A DNA stretch of 47,320 nt from Streptomyces sp. SM10 (GCF_002910915.1 NZ_NEUF01000124.1:1292-48611), one strand, 5' to 3'. Counted from the stretch's first letter, positions 32,436-42,016 are shown. Numbers and translations: made by a program. The notes: a model not told the origin generated them from the sequence alone.

Positions 32436-33038
32436 ATGCTGAAAGTGGGCCTGACCGGCGGGATCGGCGCCGGCAAGAGCGAAGTGTCACGGCTGCTCGC
32501 ACGCTACGGAGCCGTATTGATCGACGCCGACCGCATCGCCCGCGAGGTCGTCGAGCCCGGCACCCCCGGGCTCACGGCCGTCGTCGAGGCCTTCGGGCCC
32601 GGGATCCTGGAGCCCGGCGGGTCCCTCGACCGGTCGGCGCTCGGCTCGATCGTCTTCGCCGACCCCGAGCGCCTGGCCGCGCTCAACGCCATCGTCCACC
32701 CGCTCGTCGCAGCCCGTTCCGCCGAGCTGGAGCGGGCCGCGGGGGCCGGTGCGGTCGTCGTCCACGACGTCCCGCTGCTCACGGAGAACGGCCTCGCCCC
32801 CCTCTACGACCTGGTCGTGGTCGTGGACGCGCCCCCCGGGACCCAGCTCGCCCGGCTCGTACGGCTGCGCGGCATGGAGGAGTCCGACGCCCGCGCCCGG
32901 ATGGCGGCGCAGGCCACCCGCGAGGAGCGGCTGTCCGTCGCCGACCTCGTCATCGACAACGACGGGCCGCTGGAGGACCTGGAACCGCAGGTCCGCACCC
33001 TCTGGTCGGAGCTCACCACCCGGGCCGCGACCGCCTGA
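32436..33038 (+). CDS. coaE: Dephospho-CoA kinase
   Basis: A 200-residue protein that phosphorylates dephospho-CoA at the ribose 3'-hydroxyl, the last step of coenzyme A synthesis. N-terminal P-loop [16 protein letters not shown], then [38 protein letters not shown] and the lid [18 protein letters not shown], all family hallmarks. The length is typical of CoaE without the extra GrpB domain that mycobacterial proteins carry. The start ATG directly opens the P-loop strand. Confidence 0.96.
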   Translation: MLKVGLTGGIGAGKSEVSRLLARYGAVLIDADRIAREVVEPGTPGLTAVVEAFGPGILEPGGSLDRSALGSIVFADPERLAALNAIVHPLVAARSAELERAAGAGAVVVHDVPLLTENGLAPLYDLVVVVDAPPGTQLARLVRLRGMEESDARARMAAQATREERLSVADLVIDNDGPLEDLEPQVRTLWSELTTRAATA

Positions 33039-33110
33039 GGCGGGATCCGGCCGGAATACGGGCACCCGGCCGGATGTTGAAGAGCGGCAGGCGAGGGGAA
33101 GGATGAAGCC

Positions 33111-33479
33111 GTGCCCGAGAGGAACCCGGAAACCCATGTCATCGACTTCCGCGCGGCGGAGCAGCTGCTCGCCGCACGGGACCCACGCGGCGCGGTCAAG
33201 CTGCTCGACTCGGTGATTGCCGCCCACCCGGAGAACACCGCCGCCCGACTGCTGCGCGCCCGGGCCTTCTTCGCCGCTGCCCAACTGCGCCCGGCCGAGC
33301 TCGAATTCGAGCTGGTCCTGGAGCGTGAGCCGGACAACGCGTTCGCGCACTTCGCCCTGGCCCGGACGTTCCAGCGAGCCGGCCGACCCGAACAGGCCAC
33401 CCGCCACTTCCGTCTGGCCGCAGCTCTGGACCCCAACCCGGAGTTCCTGCGGGCCGCCCGCTTCGACGACCGCCCCTGA
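33111..33479 (+). CDS. Small tetratricopeptide-repeat protein
   Basis: A 122-residue protein from GTG 33111 behind GAGGGGAAGG. Three TPR-like helical pairs run through it (AAEQLLAARDPRGAVKLLDS, NTAARLLRARAFFAAAQLRP, AHFALARTFQRAGRPEQATR) with the alternating Ala/Leu/Pro pattern of the family. TPR proteins mediate protein contacts; the partner is unknown. It follows coaE by 72 bp. Confidence 0.85.
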   Translation: MPERNPETHVIDFRAAEQLLAARDPRGAVKLLDSVIAAHPENTAARLLRARAFFAAAQLRPAELEFELVLEREPDNAFAHFALARTFQRAGRPEQATRHFRLAAALDPNPEFLRAARFDDRP

Positions 33480-33522
33480 CGGGGGAGTGACCCGGAGGGC
33501 GCCGGCCGTCGTCCGATCCGTC

Positions 33523-33546
33523 GGAGCTCAGGAGCTCAGGAGCTCA
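33523..33546. repeat. Three 8-bp tandem repeats over the 3' end of the DUF6343 gene
   Basis: GGAGCTCA is repeated three times without a gap; the middle copy (33531-33538) contains the stop codon of the reverse-strand gene. The outer copies extend the C-terminal codons and the untranslated region. Confidence 0.75.
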
Positions 33547-33859
33547 GGTCGCCCGGCGGCTCAGGGCGCGTATCCGCCCCGTGCGCGCCGCCCGCCCCGG
33601 TCCGGTCCGGTTCGTACGGAGGGACGTCCCGGCCGGGTTGGAAACGCGAGCCCTGCCGCATGTGCCGGACGACGACGAAGAGGTCCGTGACGGTGACCGC
33701 CAGGAGCACCGCGCAGGCCGTCGCCCAGCCGGCGCGCCCCGTCGCCAGAAAGGCCACCAGGCCGAACACGGCCCAGAGCATCCCCCATAGACTCAGCCAC
33801 AGTCGCATCCGCAGGGCACTGCGAGCGGTGGACGGTTCACTTCCGGTACGCATCACCAT
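33536..33859 (-). CDS. DUF6343-like small membrane protein
   Basis: A 107-residue protein from ATG 33859 with GGAGGAG upstream. An N-terminal RTGSEPSTARSALRMRLWLS segment precedes two hydrophobic helices (LWGMLWAVFGLVAFLAT and WATACAVLLAVTVTDLFVVV), then VRHMRQGSRFQPGRDVPPYE, a pattern I associate with the Streptomyces family DUF6343. The tail is hydrophilic. Function unknown. It is divergent from the ADP-ribosylglycohydrolase gene. Confidence 0.78.
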   Translation of the reverse strand: MVMRTGSEPSTARSALRMRLWLSLWGMLWAVFGLVAFLATGRAGWATACAVLLAVTVTDLFVVVRHMRQGSRFQPGRDVPPYEPDRTGAGGAHGADTRPEPPGDLSS

Positions 33860-33932
33860 CGCCTCTCCTCCAGCATGCCCCCGCGGTCCGGCGTACGGAA
33901 ACCGGCGGGCGGGCGAAGGGGAGCGGGCAGCG

Positions 33933-35081
33933 GTGACGACGGCAGGGTGGGGACGGACGATGCGGGAGACGACGTCACGGGCCCCGGGCGCCGCCCGCCG
34001 GTCCAAGGTCAGGGGCGCACTGCTGGGCGGGGCGATCGGGGACGCGCTGGGCAACCCGGTCGAATTCCTCTCCCTGGACGGCATCCGCCGTGACCACGGG
34101 GAGCGGGGCGTGCGCGGCCCCGTCGCGGACGCCGACGGCGTCGTCGGACGGATCACGGACGACACCCAGATGACGCTCTTCACCGTCGAGGGCCTGATCA
34201 GGGCCCACGTCCGGGCCGCGTCCAAGGGCGTCGGAGGCGCGGAGGCCGAGATCGTCCGCCACGCCTATCTGCGCTGGCTCGACACCCAGAACCACCCCTC
34301 CCCGCCCCCGCGCCGAGGCGACGACCCCGTACGGACCGGCCTGCTCCGGCACCAGCCCTGGCTGTACGCGCGCCGCGCGCCCGGCAACGCCTGCCTGAGC
34401 GGCCTGGAGGCCGGCCGGGACCCGGCGCCCGGCGCGGCACTCACCCTCCCCGGCCCCGTCAATCCGCACTCCAAGGGCTGCGGCACGGTGATGAGGTCGG
34501 CCCCCTTCGGCCTGCTGGGCGCGGACGCGGCGACGGCCTTCTCGCTGGCCGCCAGGTGCGCGCTGATCACCCACGGCCATCCCACCGGGGCGTACGCGGC
34601 CGGGGCGCTCGCCGCGATCGTCACGCACCTGCTGGAGGGCGACTCGCCGGCGGGCTCCGTGCTGCGGGCCATGGAACTGCTGGGCCGGCGGCGCGGCCAC
34701 GAGGAGACGACGGCCGCGCTGCGGGCGGCGGTCGACCTCGCCGCCCGCGGCCGGCCGACCGCCGAGCGCGTCGAGTCCCTGGGGGCGGGCTGGGTCGCGG
34801 AGGAGGCCCTGGCCGTCGCCGTGTACTGCGCGCTCGTGCTCCCGGAGGCCGGCGACGTCGGCGAGGCGCTGCTCCTGTCCGTCAACCACTCCGGGGACAG
34901 CGACTCCACCGGCTCCGTCTGCGGCAGTCTGCTGGGTGCGCACCACGGTGACGTGGGCCTGCCCGCCGAGTGGCTGGTCCTCACCGAGGGGCGGTCCGTG
35001 ATCGCCGAGATCGCCGACGACCTGTGCATGGAGCTGGAGCAGCCGGTGGCATGGCCCGAGGGCCGCTACCCGCCGTACTGA
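33933..35081 (+). CDS. ADP-ribosylglycohydrolase family protein
   Basis: A 382-residue protein. GTG 33933 has AAGGGGAG 9 nt upstream; ATG 33960 is the alternative, and conservation starts at RSKVRGALLGGAIGDALGNP. The DraG/ARH fold metal ligands are visible: ITDDTQMTLFTVEGL and, near the end, VNHSGDSDSTGSVCGSLLGA, the two Asp-rich motifs that hold the binuclear metal centre. Such enzymes remove ADP-ribose from proteins, DNA or small molecules. No ADP-ribosyltransferase is adjacent, so the target is open. Divergent from the DUF6343 gene across 73 bp. Confidence 0.92.
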   Translation: MTTAGWGRTMRETTSRAPGAARRSKVRGALLGGAIGDALGNPVEFLSLDGIRRDHGERGVRGPVADADGVVGRITDDTQMTLFTVEGLIRAHVRAASKGVGGAEAEIVRHAYLRWLDTQNHPSPPPRRGDDPVRTGLLRHQPWLYARRAPGNACLSGLEAGRDPAPGAALTLPGPVNPHSKGCGTVMRSAPFGLLGADAATAFSLAARCALITHGHPTGAYAAGALAAIVTHLLEGDSPAGSVLRAMELLGRRRGHEETTAALRAAVDLAARGRPTAERVESLGAGWVAEEALAVAVYCALVLPEAGDVGEALLLSVNHSGDSDSTGSVCGSLLGAHHGDVGLPAEWLVLTEGRSVIAEIADDLCMELEQPVAWPEGRYPPY

Positions 35082-35434
35082 CGGCGCTGTTTGCACGGCG
35101 ACGGAGAGGAACGCCGCCCCGTGCCGGTGCGTTCCGACGGGTATCGCTGATCCGGCGGGAGGGTGCCGACTACCACGTCGGTCTGCCCCGGGAGAGGGAG
35201 GACCTGGAGGCCGGCTGCACGATCAGGATCCTCTCGGCGGACCCCGTGGGGGACGGCGTGGACGAGGTCATGGCGGAGTACGTCTTGGAGGACGCCCGGT
35301 GGACCCGGACCTTCCGGTCGCGGGCGCTGTCCGCGGAGCAGTTCGAGGGGTGTCTGGACGAGGCCCGGCTGGTCGTCGACCGCTACCTCACCCCGGACGG
35401 CGTGTGGGTGCCGGCCCGCCCCGCGCAGCCCTGA
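35051..35434 (+). CDS. Small protein of unknown function
   Basis: Up to 127 residues from ATG 35051, overlapping the end of the glycohydrolase gene by 31 bp; no better start with a ribosome site is visible, and a GGAG lies rather far upstream. The body (VSLIRREGADYHVGLPRERE, MAEYVLEDARWTRTFRSRAL, CLDEARLVVDRYLTPDG) has normal coding bias and reads as a small soluble alpha/beta protein. No family recognised. The overlap suggests co-expression with the glycohydrolase. Confidence 0.55.
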   Translation: MARGPLPAVLTALFARRRRGTPPRAGAFRRVSLIRREGADYHVGLPREREDLEAGCTIRILSADPVGDGVDEVMAEYVLEDARWTRTFRSRALSAEQFEGCLDEARLVVDRYLTPDGVWVPARPAQP

Positions 35435-35580
35435 AATAGCGGCGGAACGGGGGCCGGTGAGCCGATGAGTTCCGGAGTCCGGCGCGGTCTGACTCTCTGA
35501 AAGCGCCGGGAAGCGCGGGGGCGGCAGGAGCCGCCCCCGCACCGGTGCACGCCCCCTTGAGGCCCTCCGAGGAGACCGTC

Positions 35581-36054
35581 ATGCCCGAATCCGCCATGCC
35601 CGAAGCCACCGCCGCCCCGCTCGCCCTGCCGGACGCCGCCTCCTCGCCGCGTCGCGGCGTGGGCCATGCCGCCCTGACCGGGGGCCGCCTGGTCCTCGCG
35701 CTGTTCCTGGGATTCAGCGCGGTGGCCAAGCTCACCGCCCACGCGTCGGCCGTCGAGTCCTTCGAACGGATGGGCTGGGGCAGCGGTGCGATGTACACGA
35801 TCGGCGGCCTGGAGCTGGCCGGCGCACTGGCCCTGCTGGTCCCCCTGCTCGCCGGCGTGGCCGCCGTGGCCCTTGTCGGGCTGCTGGCCGGTGCGTCCGT
35901 CGTCCAGCTGACGCTGCTCGACCCCCCGAACGCCGTCATGCCCGCCCTGCTCGTCGTGCTGGTCGTCCTGATCGCCCGGGACCGGCGTGAGCGGACCCGG
36001 GAGCTGTTCGCGCTGCTCCGCGGGCGCGGCCGGCAGCCCCGCGCCGGTCAGTGA
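35581..36054 (+). CDS. DoxX-like membrane protein
   Basis: A 157-residue protein from ATG 35581 (MPESAMPEATAAPLALP) with a GAGGAG ribosome site. Four hydrophobic segments follow a soluble N-terminus: GRLVLALFLGFSAVAKLTA, AMYTIGGLELAGALALLVPL, AAVALVGLLAGASVVQLTLL, AVMPALLVVLVVLIARDRRE. The LFLGFSAVAKL start and the IGGLELAGALAL helix fit the DoxX/DoxD family of small four-helix membrane proteins, some of which partner with redox enzymes. Function here is unknown. Its stop overlaps the 3' end of the convergent lipoprotein gene by 7 bp. Confidence 0.82.
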   Translation: MPESAMPEATAAPLALPDAASSPRRGVGHAALTGGRLVLALFLGFSAVAKLTAHASAVESFERMGWGSGAMYTIGGLELAGALALLVPLLAGVAAVALVGLLAGASVVQLTLLDPPNAVMPALLVVLVVLIARDRRERTRELFALLRGRGRQPRAGQ

Positions 36055-36404
36055 ACGAAGCTGTAGCTGCGCCAGGGAAGGCTGCGCGGTGAGTTGACGT
36101 CGGTGAACGTCGTGGCCACGTAGGTGGTCCCGCCGCCGGAACAGTCGCGGGTGCGGTAGAGGATCATGTCGATCAAGGTCTCGTTGGCGACCTCGTTCGC
36201 ACCGGCTGGGGCCATCCGGTGGCAGCCCTTGACCGACGGGCTGTTCACGCTGACGACCTTGTCCTCCTCGGTCTTGTACTGCACCGGGCCGACCGCCGTA
36301 CGCCCGAGACCGGAGCAGCCGGTGGCGGCCAGGACGAGCAGGACCGCACCGGCGGCGATGCCGGTACGTCGGCGGAGAACGGTGGGGGGCGCGGTGACGG
36401 ACAT
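36048..36404 (-). CDS. Small lipoprotein of unknown function
   Basis: A 118-residue protein from ATG 36404 with GAGGA upstream. Signal peptide RRRTGIAAGAVLLVLAATGC contains the lipobox ending in Cys at about residue 30. The mature part (about 88 residues) has two further Cys (KGCHRMAP and RDCSGGGTTYV) that could form a disulfide, and ends FVH. No domain family recognised. It should be anchored on the outer face of the membrane. Confidence 0.75.
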   Translation of the reverse strand: MSVTAPPTVLRRRTGIAAGAVLLVLAATGCSGLGRTAVGPVQYKTEEDKVVSVNSPSVKGCHRMAPAGANEVANETLIDMILYRTRDCSGGGTTYVATTFTDVNSPRSLPWRSYSFVH

Positions 36405-36621
36405 GGGCGGGGTCCTCGTCTGCTCGTCCGGCTCATCGGTACGTCACGGGGACGTGCTGGCGCTGGCCACCCTGCCCGGTCCCCGGGGAGTCGGCATCCC
36501 GTGCGGGGCCGGCCGGGGCCCCCGACACCCGGACGGGGGTTCGAGAAAGGGCCAATCGGGCATATCGTGTTAATAGGGCGTTATTGGTGGGTGTGGGAAC
36601 GCACCCCGGAGGCAGGGGGCC

Positions 36622-37671
36622 GTGATGGTCCAGGTTCTGTTGATCGCACTGGTGGCGGTGTTCTCGGTCGGCCTCGTCTACTCCATGGCCGCGGCCCGCG
36701 TGGTCAAGCAGTACGAACGGGGCGTGGTGCTCCGGCTCGGCCGGCTCCACGACGCGGTGCGGTCCCCGGGGTTCACCATGATCGTCCCGGGTGTCGACCG
36801 GCTCCGTAAGGTGAACATGCAGATCGTGACGATGCCCGTGCCGGCCCAGGACGGGATCACGCGCGACAACGTAACGGTGCGGGTGGACGCCGTCATCTAC
36901 TTCAAGGTGGTGGACCCGGCGAGCGCCGTGATCCAGGTGGAGGACTACCGCTTCGCGGTGTCCCAGATGGCGCAGACCTCCCTGCGGTCGATCATCGGCA
37001 AGAGCGACCTGGACGACCTGCTCTCCGACCGCGAGAAGCTGAACCAGGGGCTGGAGCTCATGATCGACAGCCCCGCCGTGGGCTGGGGCGTGCAGATCGA
37101 CCGGGTGGAGATCAAGGACGTCTCCCTGCCGGAGACGATGAAGCGGTCCATGGCCCGGCAGGCCGAGGCCGACCGTGAGAGGCGCGCGCGGGTCATCAAC
37201 GCCGACGCGGAACTGCAGGCCTCGAAGAAGCTCGCCCAGGCCGCCCAGCAGATGTCCACCCAGCCCGCGGCACTGCAACTGCGGCTTCTGCAGACCGTGG
37301 TCGCGGTCGCGGCGGAGAAGAACTCCACGCTGGTCCTGCCCTTCCCGGTGGAGCTGCTCCGCTTCCTGGAACGCGCACAGCAGGGACAGCAGCCGGCCGT
37401 CGCCGCAGAGCCGGGGACCCCTGGCCCGCCGGACCCGGCCCCCTCCGCCTCACCCCCCTCGGACGCGGACGCCTCCGCCGCCCACCCGGCCGTCGTGGAC
37501 CCGGCCGTCACGGAGCAGACCTTCACGGACCAGCCGCTCCCGGACGCGCCCTTCGCGGGGCCGGGTCCGGAGCCGGACGGCGTGCCGGAGTTCGACCCGG
37601 AGACGCTCCCGGAGTTCGATCCGGAGCTGCGTTCCGGCCTGCCCCGCAGCGAGCCGTTCACCCCTCACTGA
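36622..37671 (+). CDS. SPFH/Band 7 (slipin-type) membrane protein
   Basis: A 349-residue protein; GTG 36622 or the adjacent ATG 36625, with GGAGG at 36608-36612. One N-terminal helix (VQVLLIALVAVFSVGLVYSM) is followed by an SPFH domain of slipin type: ARVVKQYERGVVLRLGRLHD, SPGFTMIVPGVDRLRKVNM, QDGITRDNVTVRVDAVIYFK, a coiled segment MARQAEADRERRARVINADA. The last 100 residues are Pro/Glu/Asp-rich and disordered. Slipins scaffold membrane microdomains, often with an NfeD partner; no nfeD is adjacent. Probably ends at the hairpin 37684-37717. Confidence 0.9.
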   Translation: MMVQVLLIALVAVFSVGLVYSMAAARVVKQYERGVVLRLGRLHDAVRSPGFTMIVPGVDRLRKVNMQIVTMPVPAQDGITRDNVTVRVDAVIYFKVVDPASAVIQVEDYRFAVSQMAQTSLRSIIGKSDLDDLLSDREKLNQGLELMIDSPAVGWGVQIDRVEIKDVSLPETMKRSMARQAEADRERRARVINADAELQASKKLAQAAQQMSTQPAALQLRLLQTVVAVAAEKNSTLVLPFPVELLRFLERAQQGQQPAVAAEPGTPGPPDPAPSASPPSDADASAAHPAVVDPAVTEQTFTDQPLPDAPFAGPGPEPDGVPEFDPETLPEFDPELRSGLPRSEPFTPH

Positions 37672-37683
37672 CACGGCACCGCA

Positions 37684-37717
37684 CCCGCCCCGCCTCTGGA
37701 AACACGGCCGGGGCGGG
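37684..37717 (+). terminator. Probable terminator after the SPFH gene
   Basis: A perfect 9-bp G+C stem (37684-37692 with 37709-37717) with a 16-nt loop begins 12 bp after the stop codon. The loop is long, so the strength is uncertain. Confidence 0.55.
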
Positions 37718-37787
37718 CCCTGTCACACCTCCCGCCTAAACTCGCCGGTACAGGAGAAGTGCGACCGGGCGGAAGGCGGGAGGGGCG

Positions 37788-40742
37788 GTGGACGTGGAGG
37801 GGCAGGAGCAGGACATCACCGTCGACCGGCTGCTGCGGTGCGCCGCGGTCTTCCTGCCGGGAGCGCCGCCCCGGGACGGCCGGATCGCCTTCTGGGACCC
37901 CGAAGGGACCGCAGGCCTCCCCGCTCCCGAAGGCCTCACCGACCCTGCGGGCACCGGAGCGTCATCCGCCGTGGCGGCTCCGCTCTCCGGCGCCGCGTCC
38001 CCCACCGAGGGGCCGGCGCGCCAGGTCACCGGGCTCGCTGTCGTCGGCCTGGACGGTCCGGAGGGTGTCCGCACCCGCACCGTGACCGCAGTGGTGCTTC
38101 CCGTCGCGGAGGCGGTGCCCCTCCTCGCCCATGCCCGGCACCGCGCCGCCGCCCATCCCGCCACGCGCGCGTGGGGCGCGGCGGCCCTCCACGCCCTCAC
38201 CCTCGTCGCACGGGGCAGGCTGCTGCCCGGGCTGACGGCCGGGGACCACGACGCCTGGCGGGCCGGACCGCGCGACGCCGAGGACATCGCGCACCTCAGG
38301 GCCGTCGCCGCCTCGATGCCGCCCGAGGGGTACGCCGTCCCGCTGGACGGCACACCGTCCCGGGTCCCCGAACCCCGCGCCCTGATCGGCGCGTTCCTCG
38401 ACGCCGTCGCCGACACCCTGCCCCGGACCCCCGCTGCGGCCCACGCCATGGGGGCGCCGTTCGCCGCCCGTGAGGCGCAGCACCTGCCGGACGCCCGGGC
38501 GTGGGCCGTGGAGGTGGCCGCGGGGCTCGACGCGGGGGTGCGCGTCTCGCTCCGGCTCGACCTCTCCGCGTACGACCTCTTCGACGCGCACGGGGAGGAC
38601 GGGGCGGAGGACTCGGCCGGTCGGCAGGCCCCCCGGCGTGCCGCCGCCGCCATCACCCAGGTGCACAGCCTGGCCGATCCGACGTACGTCACCGACGCGG
38701 CCACGCTCTGGGCCGGCGGCGCGGGCGAGCCCTTCGGGCCGAGGGCCCGGATCGACGCCGTGCTCGCCCTGCGCCGCGCCGCCCGCATCTGGCCCCCGCT
38801 GGAGCGGCTGCTGGACCAGCCCGTCCCCGACGTGCTGGCCGTCACCGAGGACGAGCTCCAGGAGCTGATCGGCGCTGCCGGGGCACGGCTCGCGGCGGCG
38901 GGTGTCGCGGTCCACTGGCCGCGCGAGCTCGCCCGCTCGCTCACCGCTGCGGCGGTCGTCCGGCCCGCACCCGGCTCCGCCACCGACGGCACCTCGTTCT
39001 TCGACGCCGAGCAGCTCTTCGCGTTCAACTGGCAGCTCTCCCTCGGCGAGGACCGGCTCACCGAGGCGGAGATGGACACCCTGGCCGAAGCACACCGGCC
39101 GGTGGTGCGGCTGCGGGACCAGTGGGTCGTCGTCGATCCCGCGCTCGTCCGCAAGGCGCGCAAGCGCGAGCTCGGTCTCCTGGACCCGGTGGACGCCCTC
39201 GCCGTCGCCCTGACGGGCAGCGCCGAGGTCGACGGGGAGCAGGTCGAAGCCGTGCCCGCCGGAGCCCTCGCCGTGCTCCGCGAGCGGATCCTCGACGAGG
39301 ACGCCACCCTCCCGGCACCCCCTGGTCTCGACGCCACCCTCCGGGACTACCAGCTGCGCGGACTGGCCTGGCTGGACCGGATGACCTCGCTGGGTCTGGG
39401 CGGCTGTCTCGCCGACGACATGGGGCTGGGCAAGACGATCACCGTCATCGCGCTCCATCTGCACCGTGCCCACGCCGCCCCCACCCTGGTCGTCTGTCCC
39501 GCCTCCCTCCTCGGCAACTGGCACCGCGAGATCAACCGTTTCGCCCCCGGTGTCCCCGTGCGCCGCTTCCACGGCACCGACCGCACCCTGGACGGCTCCG
39601 GAGGAGGGTTCGTCCTCACGACCTACGGCACCATGCGCTCCGGAGCGGAGCAGCTCGCCGGCCACACCTGGGGGCTCGTCGTCGCCGACGAGGCACAGCA
39701 CGTGAAGAATCCGCACTCCTCGACGGCCAGGGCACTGCGCACCATCCCCGCCCCCGCCCGCGTCGCCCTGACCGGCACCCCCGTCGAGAACAACCTCTCC
39801 GAACTGTGGGCGCTGCTCGACTGGACCACACCCGGGCTGCTCGGCCCGCTGAAGGCGTTCCGCGCCCGGTACGCCAGGATCGTCGAGAACACCGGCACGG
39901 CGGCCGGCCTGGGCAACGAGGAGGCGGTCGAGCGGCTCTCCCGGCTGGTCCGCCCCTTCCTGCTCCGCCGCAAGAAGTCCGACCCGGGCATCGCCCCGGA
40001 GCTGCCGCCCAAGACCGAGACCGACCACCCCGTCTTCCTCACCCGTGAACAGGCCACGCTCTACGAGGCCGCCGTCCGCGAGACGATGGCGTTCATCGAG
40101 CAGTCGGAAGGCATCGCGCGGCGCGGACTGATCATGAAGCTGCTGGGCTCGCTCAAGCAGATCTGCAACCACCCCGCGCAGTATCTGAAGGAGGAGCCGA
40201 CCCGGCTCACGGGGCGCTCCGGCAAACTGGCCCTGCTCGACGAGCTCCTCGACACCATCCTGTCCGAGGACGGCTCCGTCCTGATCTTCACCCAGTACGT
40301 GTCGATGGCCCGGCTCCTCTCCGCGCATCTCGCCTCCCGCGCCATCCCCTCCCAACTGCTGCACGGCGGCACCCCGGTCCCCGAGCGGGAACGGATGGTG
40401 GACGGCTTCCAGTCCGGCGAGGTCCCCGTCTTCCTGCTCTCGCTCAAGGCGGCCGGTACGGGGCTGAACCTGACGCGGGCCGCGCATGTCATCCACTACG
40501 ACCGCTGGTGGAACCCGGCGGTGGAGGAACAGGCCACCGACCGCGCGTACCGCATCGGCCAGACCCAGCCCGTGCAGGTGCACCGGCTGATCGCCGAGGG
40601 CACGGTGGAAGACCGGATCAGCGAACTGCTGGAGTCCAAGCGGGCCCTCGCCGACGCGGTCCTCGGCTCCGGCGAGGCCGCCCTGACCGAGCTCAGCGAC
40701 CGTGACCTGGCCGACCTCGTCTCGCTCCGGAGGGCGCCATGA
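37788..40742 (+). CDS. SNF2-family helicase/ATPase
   Basis: A 984-residue protein from GTG 37788 with a GGGAGGGG ribosome site. The first 500 residues are the bacterial SNF2-associated region. The motor follows: LADDMGLGKTITVIALHLHR (Lys549), VVCPASLLGNWHREINRF, VADEAQHVKNP (DEAQ from 634), ALTGTPVENNLSELWALLDW, then helicase domain 2 with LIFTQYVSMARLL, LSLKAAGTGLNLTRA and EEQATDRAYRIGQTQPVQVH. It is an SF2 double-stranded-DNA translocase. The next gene, a SWIM-finger protein, overlaps its stop (ATGA), and this pairing is recurrent in actinobacteria and others, so a joint complex is likely. The role is not defined. Confidence 0.94.
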   Translation: MDVEGQEQDITVDRLLRCAAVFLPGAPPRDGRIAFWDPEGTAGLPAPEGLTDPAGTGASSAVAAPLSGAASPTEGPARQVTGLAVVGLDGPEGVRTRTVTAVVLPVAEAVPLLAHARHRAAAHPATRAWGAAALHALTLVARGRLLPGLTAGDHDAWRAGPRDAEDIAHLRAVAASMPPEGYAVPLDGTPSRVPEPRALIGAFLDAVADTLPRTPAAAHAMGAPFAAREAQHLPDARAWAVEVAAGLDAGVRVSLRLDLSAYDLFDAHGEDGAEDSAGRQAPRRAAAAITQVHSLADPTYVTDAATLWAGGAGEPFGPRARIDAVLALRRAARIWPPLERLLDQPVPDVLAVTEDELQELIGAAGARLAAAGVAVHWPRELARSLTAAAVVRPAPGSATDGTSFFDAEQLFAFNWQLSLGEDRLTEAEMDTLAEAHRPVVRLRDQWVVVDPALVRKARKRELGLLDPVDALAVALTGSAEVDGEQVEAVPAGALAVLRERILDEDATLPAPPGLDATLRDYQLRGLAWLDRMTSLGLGGCLADDMGLGKTITVIALHLHRAHAAPTLVVCPASLLGNWHREINRFAPGVPVRRFHGTDRTLDGSGGGFVLTTYGTMRSGAEQLAGHTWGLVVADEAQHVKNPHSSTARALRTIPAPARVALTGTPVENNLSELWALLDWTTPGLLGPLKAFRARYARIVENTGTAAGLGNEEAVERLSRLVRPFLLRRKKSDPGIAPELPPKTETDHPVFLTREQATLYEAAVRETMAFIEQSEGIARRGLIMKLLGSLKQICNHPAQYLKEEPTRLTGRSGKLALLDELLDTILSEDGSVLIFTQYVSMARLLSAHLASRAIPSQLLHGGTPVPERERMVDGFQSGEVPVFLLSLKAAGTGLNLTRAAHVIHYDRWWNPAVEEQATDRAYRIGQTQPVQVHRLIAEGTVEDRISELLESKRALADAVLGSGEAALTELSDRDLADLVSLRRAP

Positions 40743-42016
40743 GCCCCGGAGCGAGCGCCACGGCCCGCCCGGGCCCCGACGACCTGCGGCGCACCTTCGA
40801 AGCGGTGCCCGCCCGCACCTCCCCGGCCGACGGGCCCTTCGCGGACAGTTGGTGGGGCCGGGCCTGGGTGGACGCCCTGGAATCCCTGTCGATGGACGAG
40901 GGCCGGCTCGCCCGCGGCCGTACGTACGCGGACGGCGGCCAGGTCGCCGCGATCACCGTGACCCCCGGCCGGGTCATCGCCTACGTCCACGGCAGCCGCC
41001 CCCGCCCCTACCGCGCGGAGCTGCGCCTGCGCACCTTCCCGGCGGCCGACTGGGACACCCTCCTCGATGCCGTCGCCGCGCGGCCCGGACATCTGTCCGC
41101 GCTGCTCGACAAGGAGATGCCGCACTCCCTGGTCGACACGGCGGGCGAGGCCGGAATCCGTCTGCTGCCCGCCGCCGGCGACCTGGACCCTGACTGCTCC
41201 TGCCCGGACCGTGGCTGGCCCTGCAAGCACGTGGCGGCGCTCTGCTACCAGACGGCGCGGCTGCTGGACAGCGATCCGTTCGTCCTGCTGCTGATGCGTG
41301 GGAGGGGCGAGCGCGAGCTCCTCGACGAGCTGGGCCGCCGCAACGCCGAGCACTCCGCGCGCGAGCGCCCCGAGACCCCCGCCATGCCCTCGGTCGCCGC
41401 CGGCGAAGCCCTGGCCGGCCGGTTCCTTCCTCCGCTGCCCGCCCCTCTGCCCGTACCGACGTATCCCGGCGAGCCGCCCTCCTACCCGGAGCTGCCCGGT
41501 GCCCGCGATCCGCTCGGCCTCGACCACCTCGCCACGGACGCCGCGGCCCGGGCCCACGCGATGCTCACCGCGGGGGACGATCCGCTGGCGGGGCTCAGCA
41601 CCTGGCAGGACGCCGTGCGGATCGCCGCGTCCCGCCCCACCGCAGGGCTCACCGCCACGACCCGGGCGCTCTATCGCGAGCTGGCCTTCGCCACCGGCCG
41701 CAGCACCACCGACCTGGCCCGCGCCGTCGCCGCCTGGCGGCAGGGCGGTGCCGAGGGGCTGGAGGTGCTGGAGACCGCCTGGGACCCTCCGGCCGGCCCG
41801 TTCGACCGGGCCCGGCCCGCCCTCGCCGCAGCCGCATTCCCGCGCTTCCAGCCCTGGCGCAACCATCTGACCAACACCGCCGGCACCCTCCAGCTCCGCT
41901 TCGGTCACGACAGCCGCTGGTACGGCTACGAGTCCGATCCGGGCGAGGACGACTGGTGGCCCCGGGCGGCGCCCGACCCCGACCCGGTCGCGGCGCTCAC
42001 CGCGCTGCGGGGCTGA
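40739..42016 (+). CDS. SWIM zinc-finger protein
   Basis: A 425-residue protein from ATG 40739, which overlaps the helicase stop. The SWIM finger CxCx(n)CxH is Cys153, Cys155, Cys162, His164 (DCSCPDRGWPCKHVAALCYQ). Before it lies FADSWWGRAWVDALESLSMD and RLARGRTYADGGQVAAITVT, the usual N-terminal part; after it an Ala/Pro-rich helical half. SWIM fingers bind DNA or protein, and in this family are thought to serve the coupled SNF2 ATPase. Confidence 0.93.
   Translation: MSPGASATARPGPDDLRRTFEAVPARTSPADGPFADSWWGRAWVDALESLSMDEGRLARGRTYADGGQVAAITVTPGRVIAYVHGSRPRPYRAELRLRTFPAADWDTLLDAVAARPGHLSALLDKEMPHSLVDTAGEAGIRLLPAAGDLDPDCSCPDRGWPCKHVAALCYQTARLLDSDPFVLLLMRGRGERELLDELGRRNAEHSARERPETPAMPSVAAGEALAGRFLPPLPAPLPVPTYPGEPPSYPELPGARDPLGLDHLATDAAARAHAMLTAGDDPLAGLSTWQDAVRIAASRPTAGLTATTRALYRELAFATGRSTTDLARAVAAWRQGGAEGLEVLETAWDPPAGPFDRARPALAAAAFPRFQPWRNHLTNTAGTLQLRFGHDSRWYGYESDPGEDDWWPRAAPDPDPVAALTALRG

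Noticed and set aside
37962..40583. Long reverse frame (873 codons) opposite the SNF2 helicase gene
   Set aside because: Compositional shadow; low-complexity Gly/Arg/Val translation with no motif.
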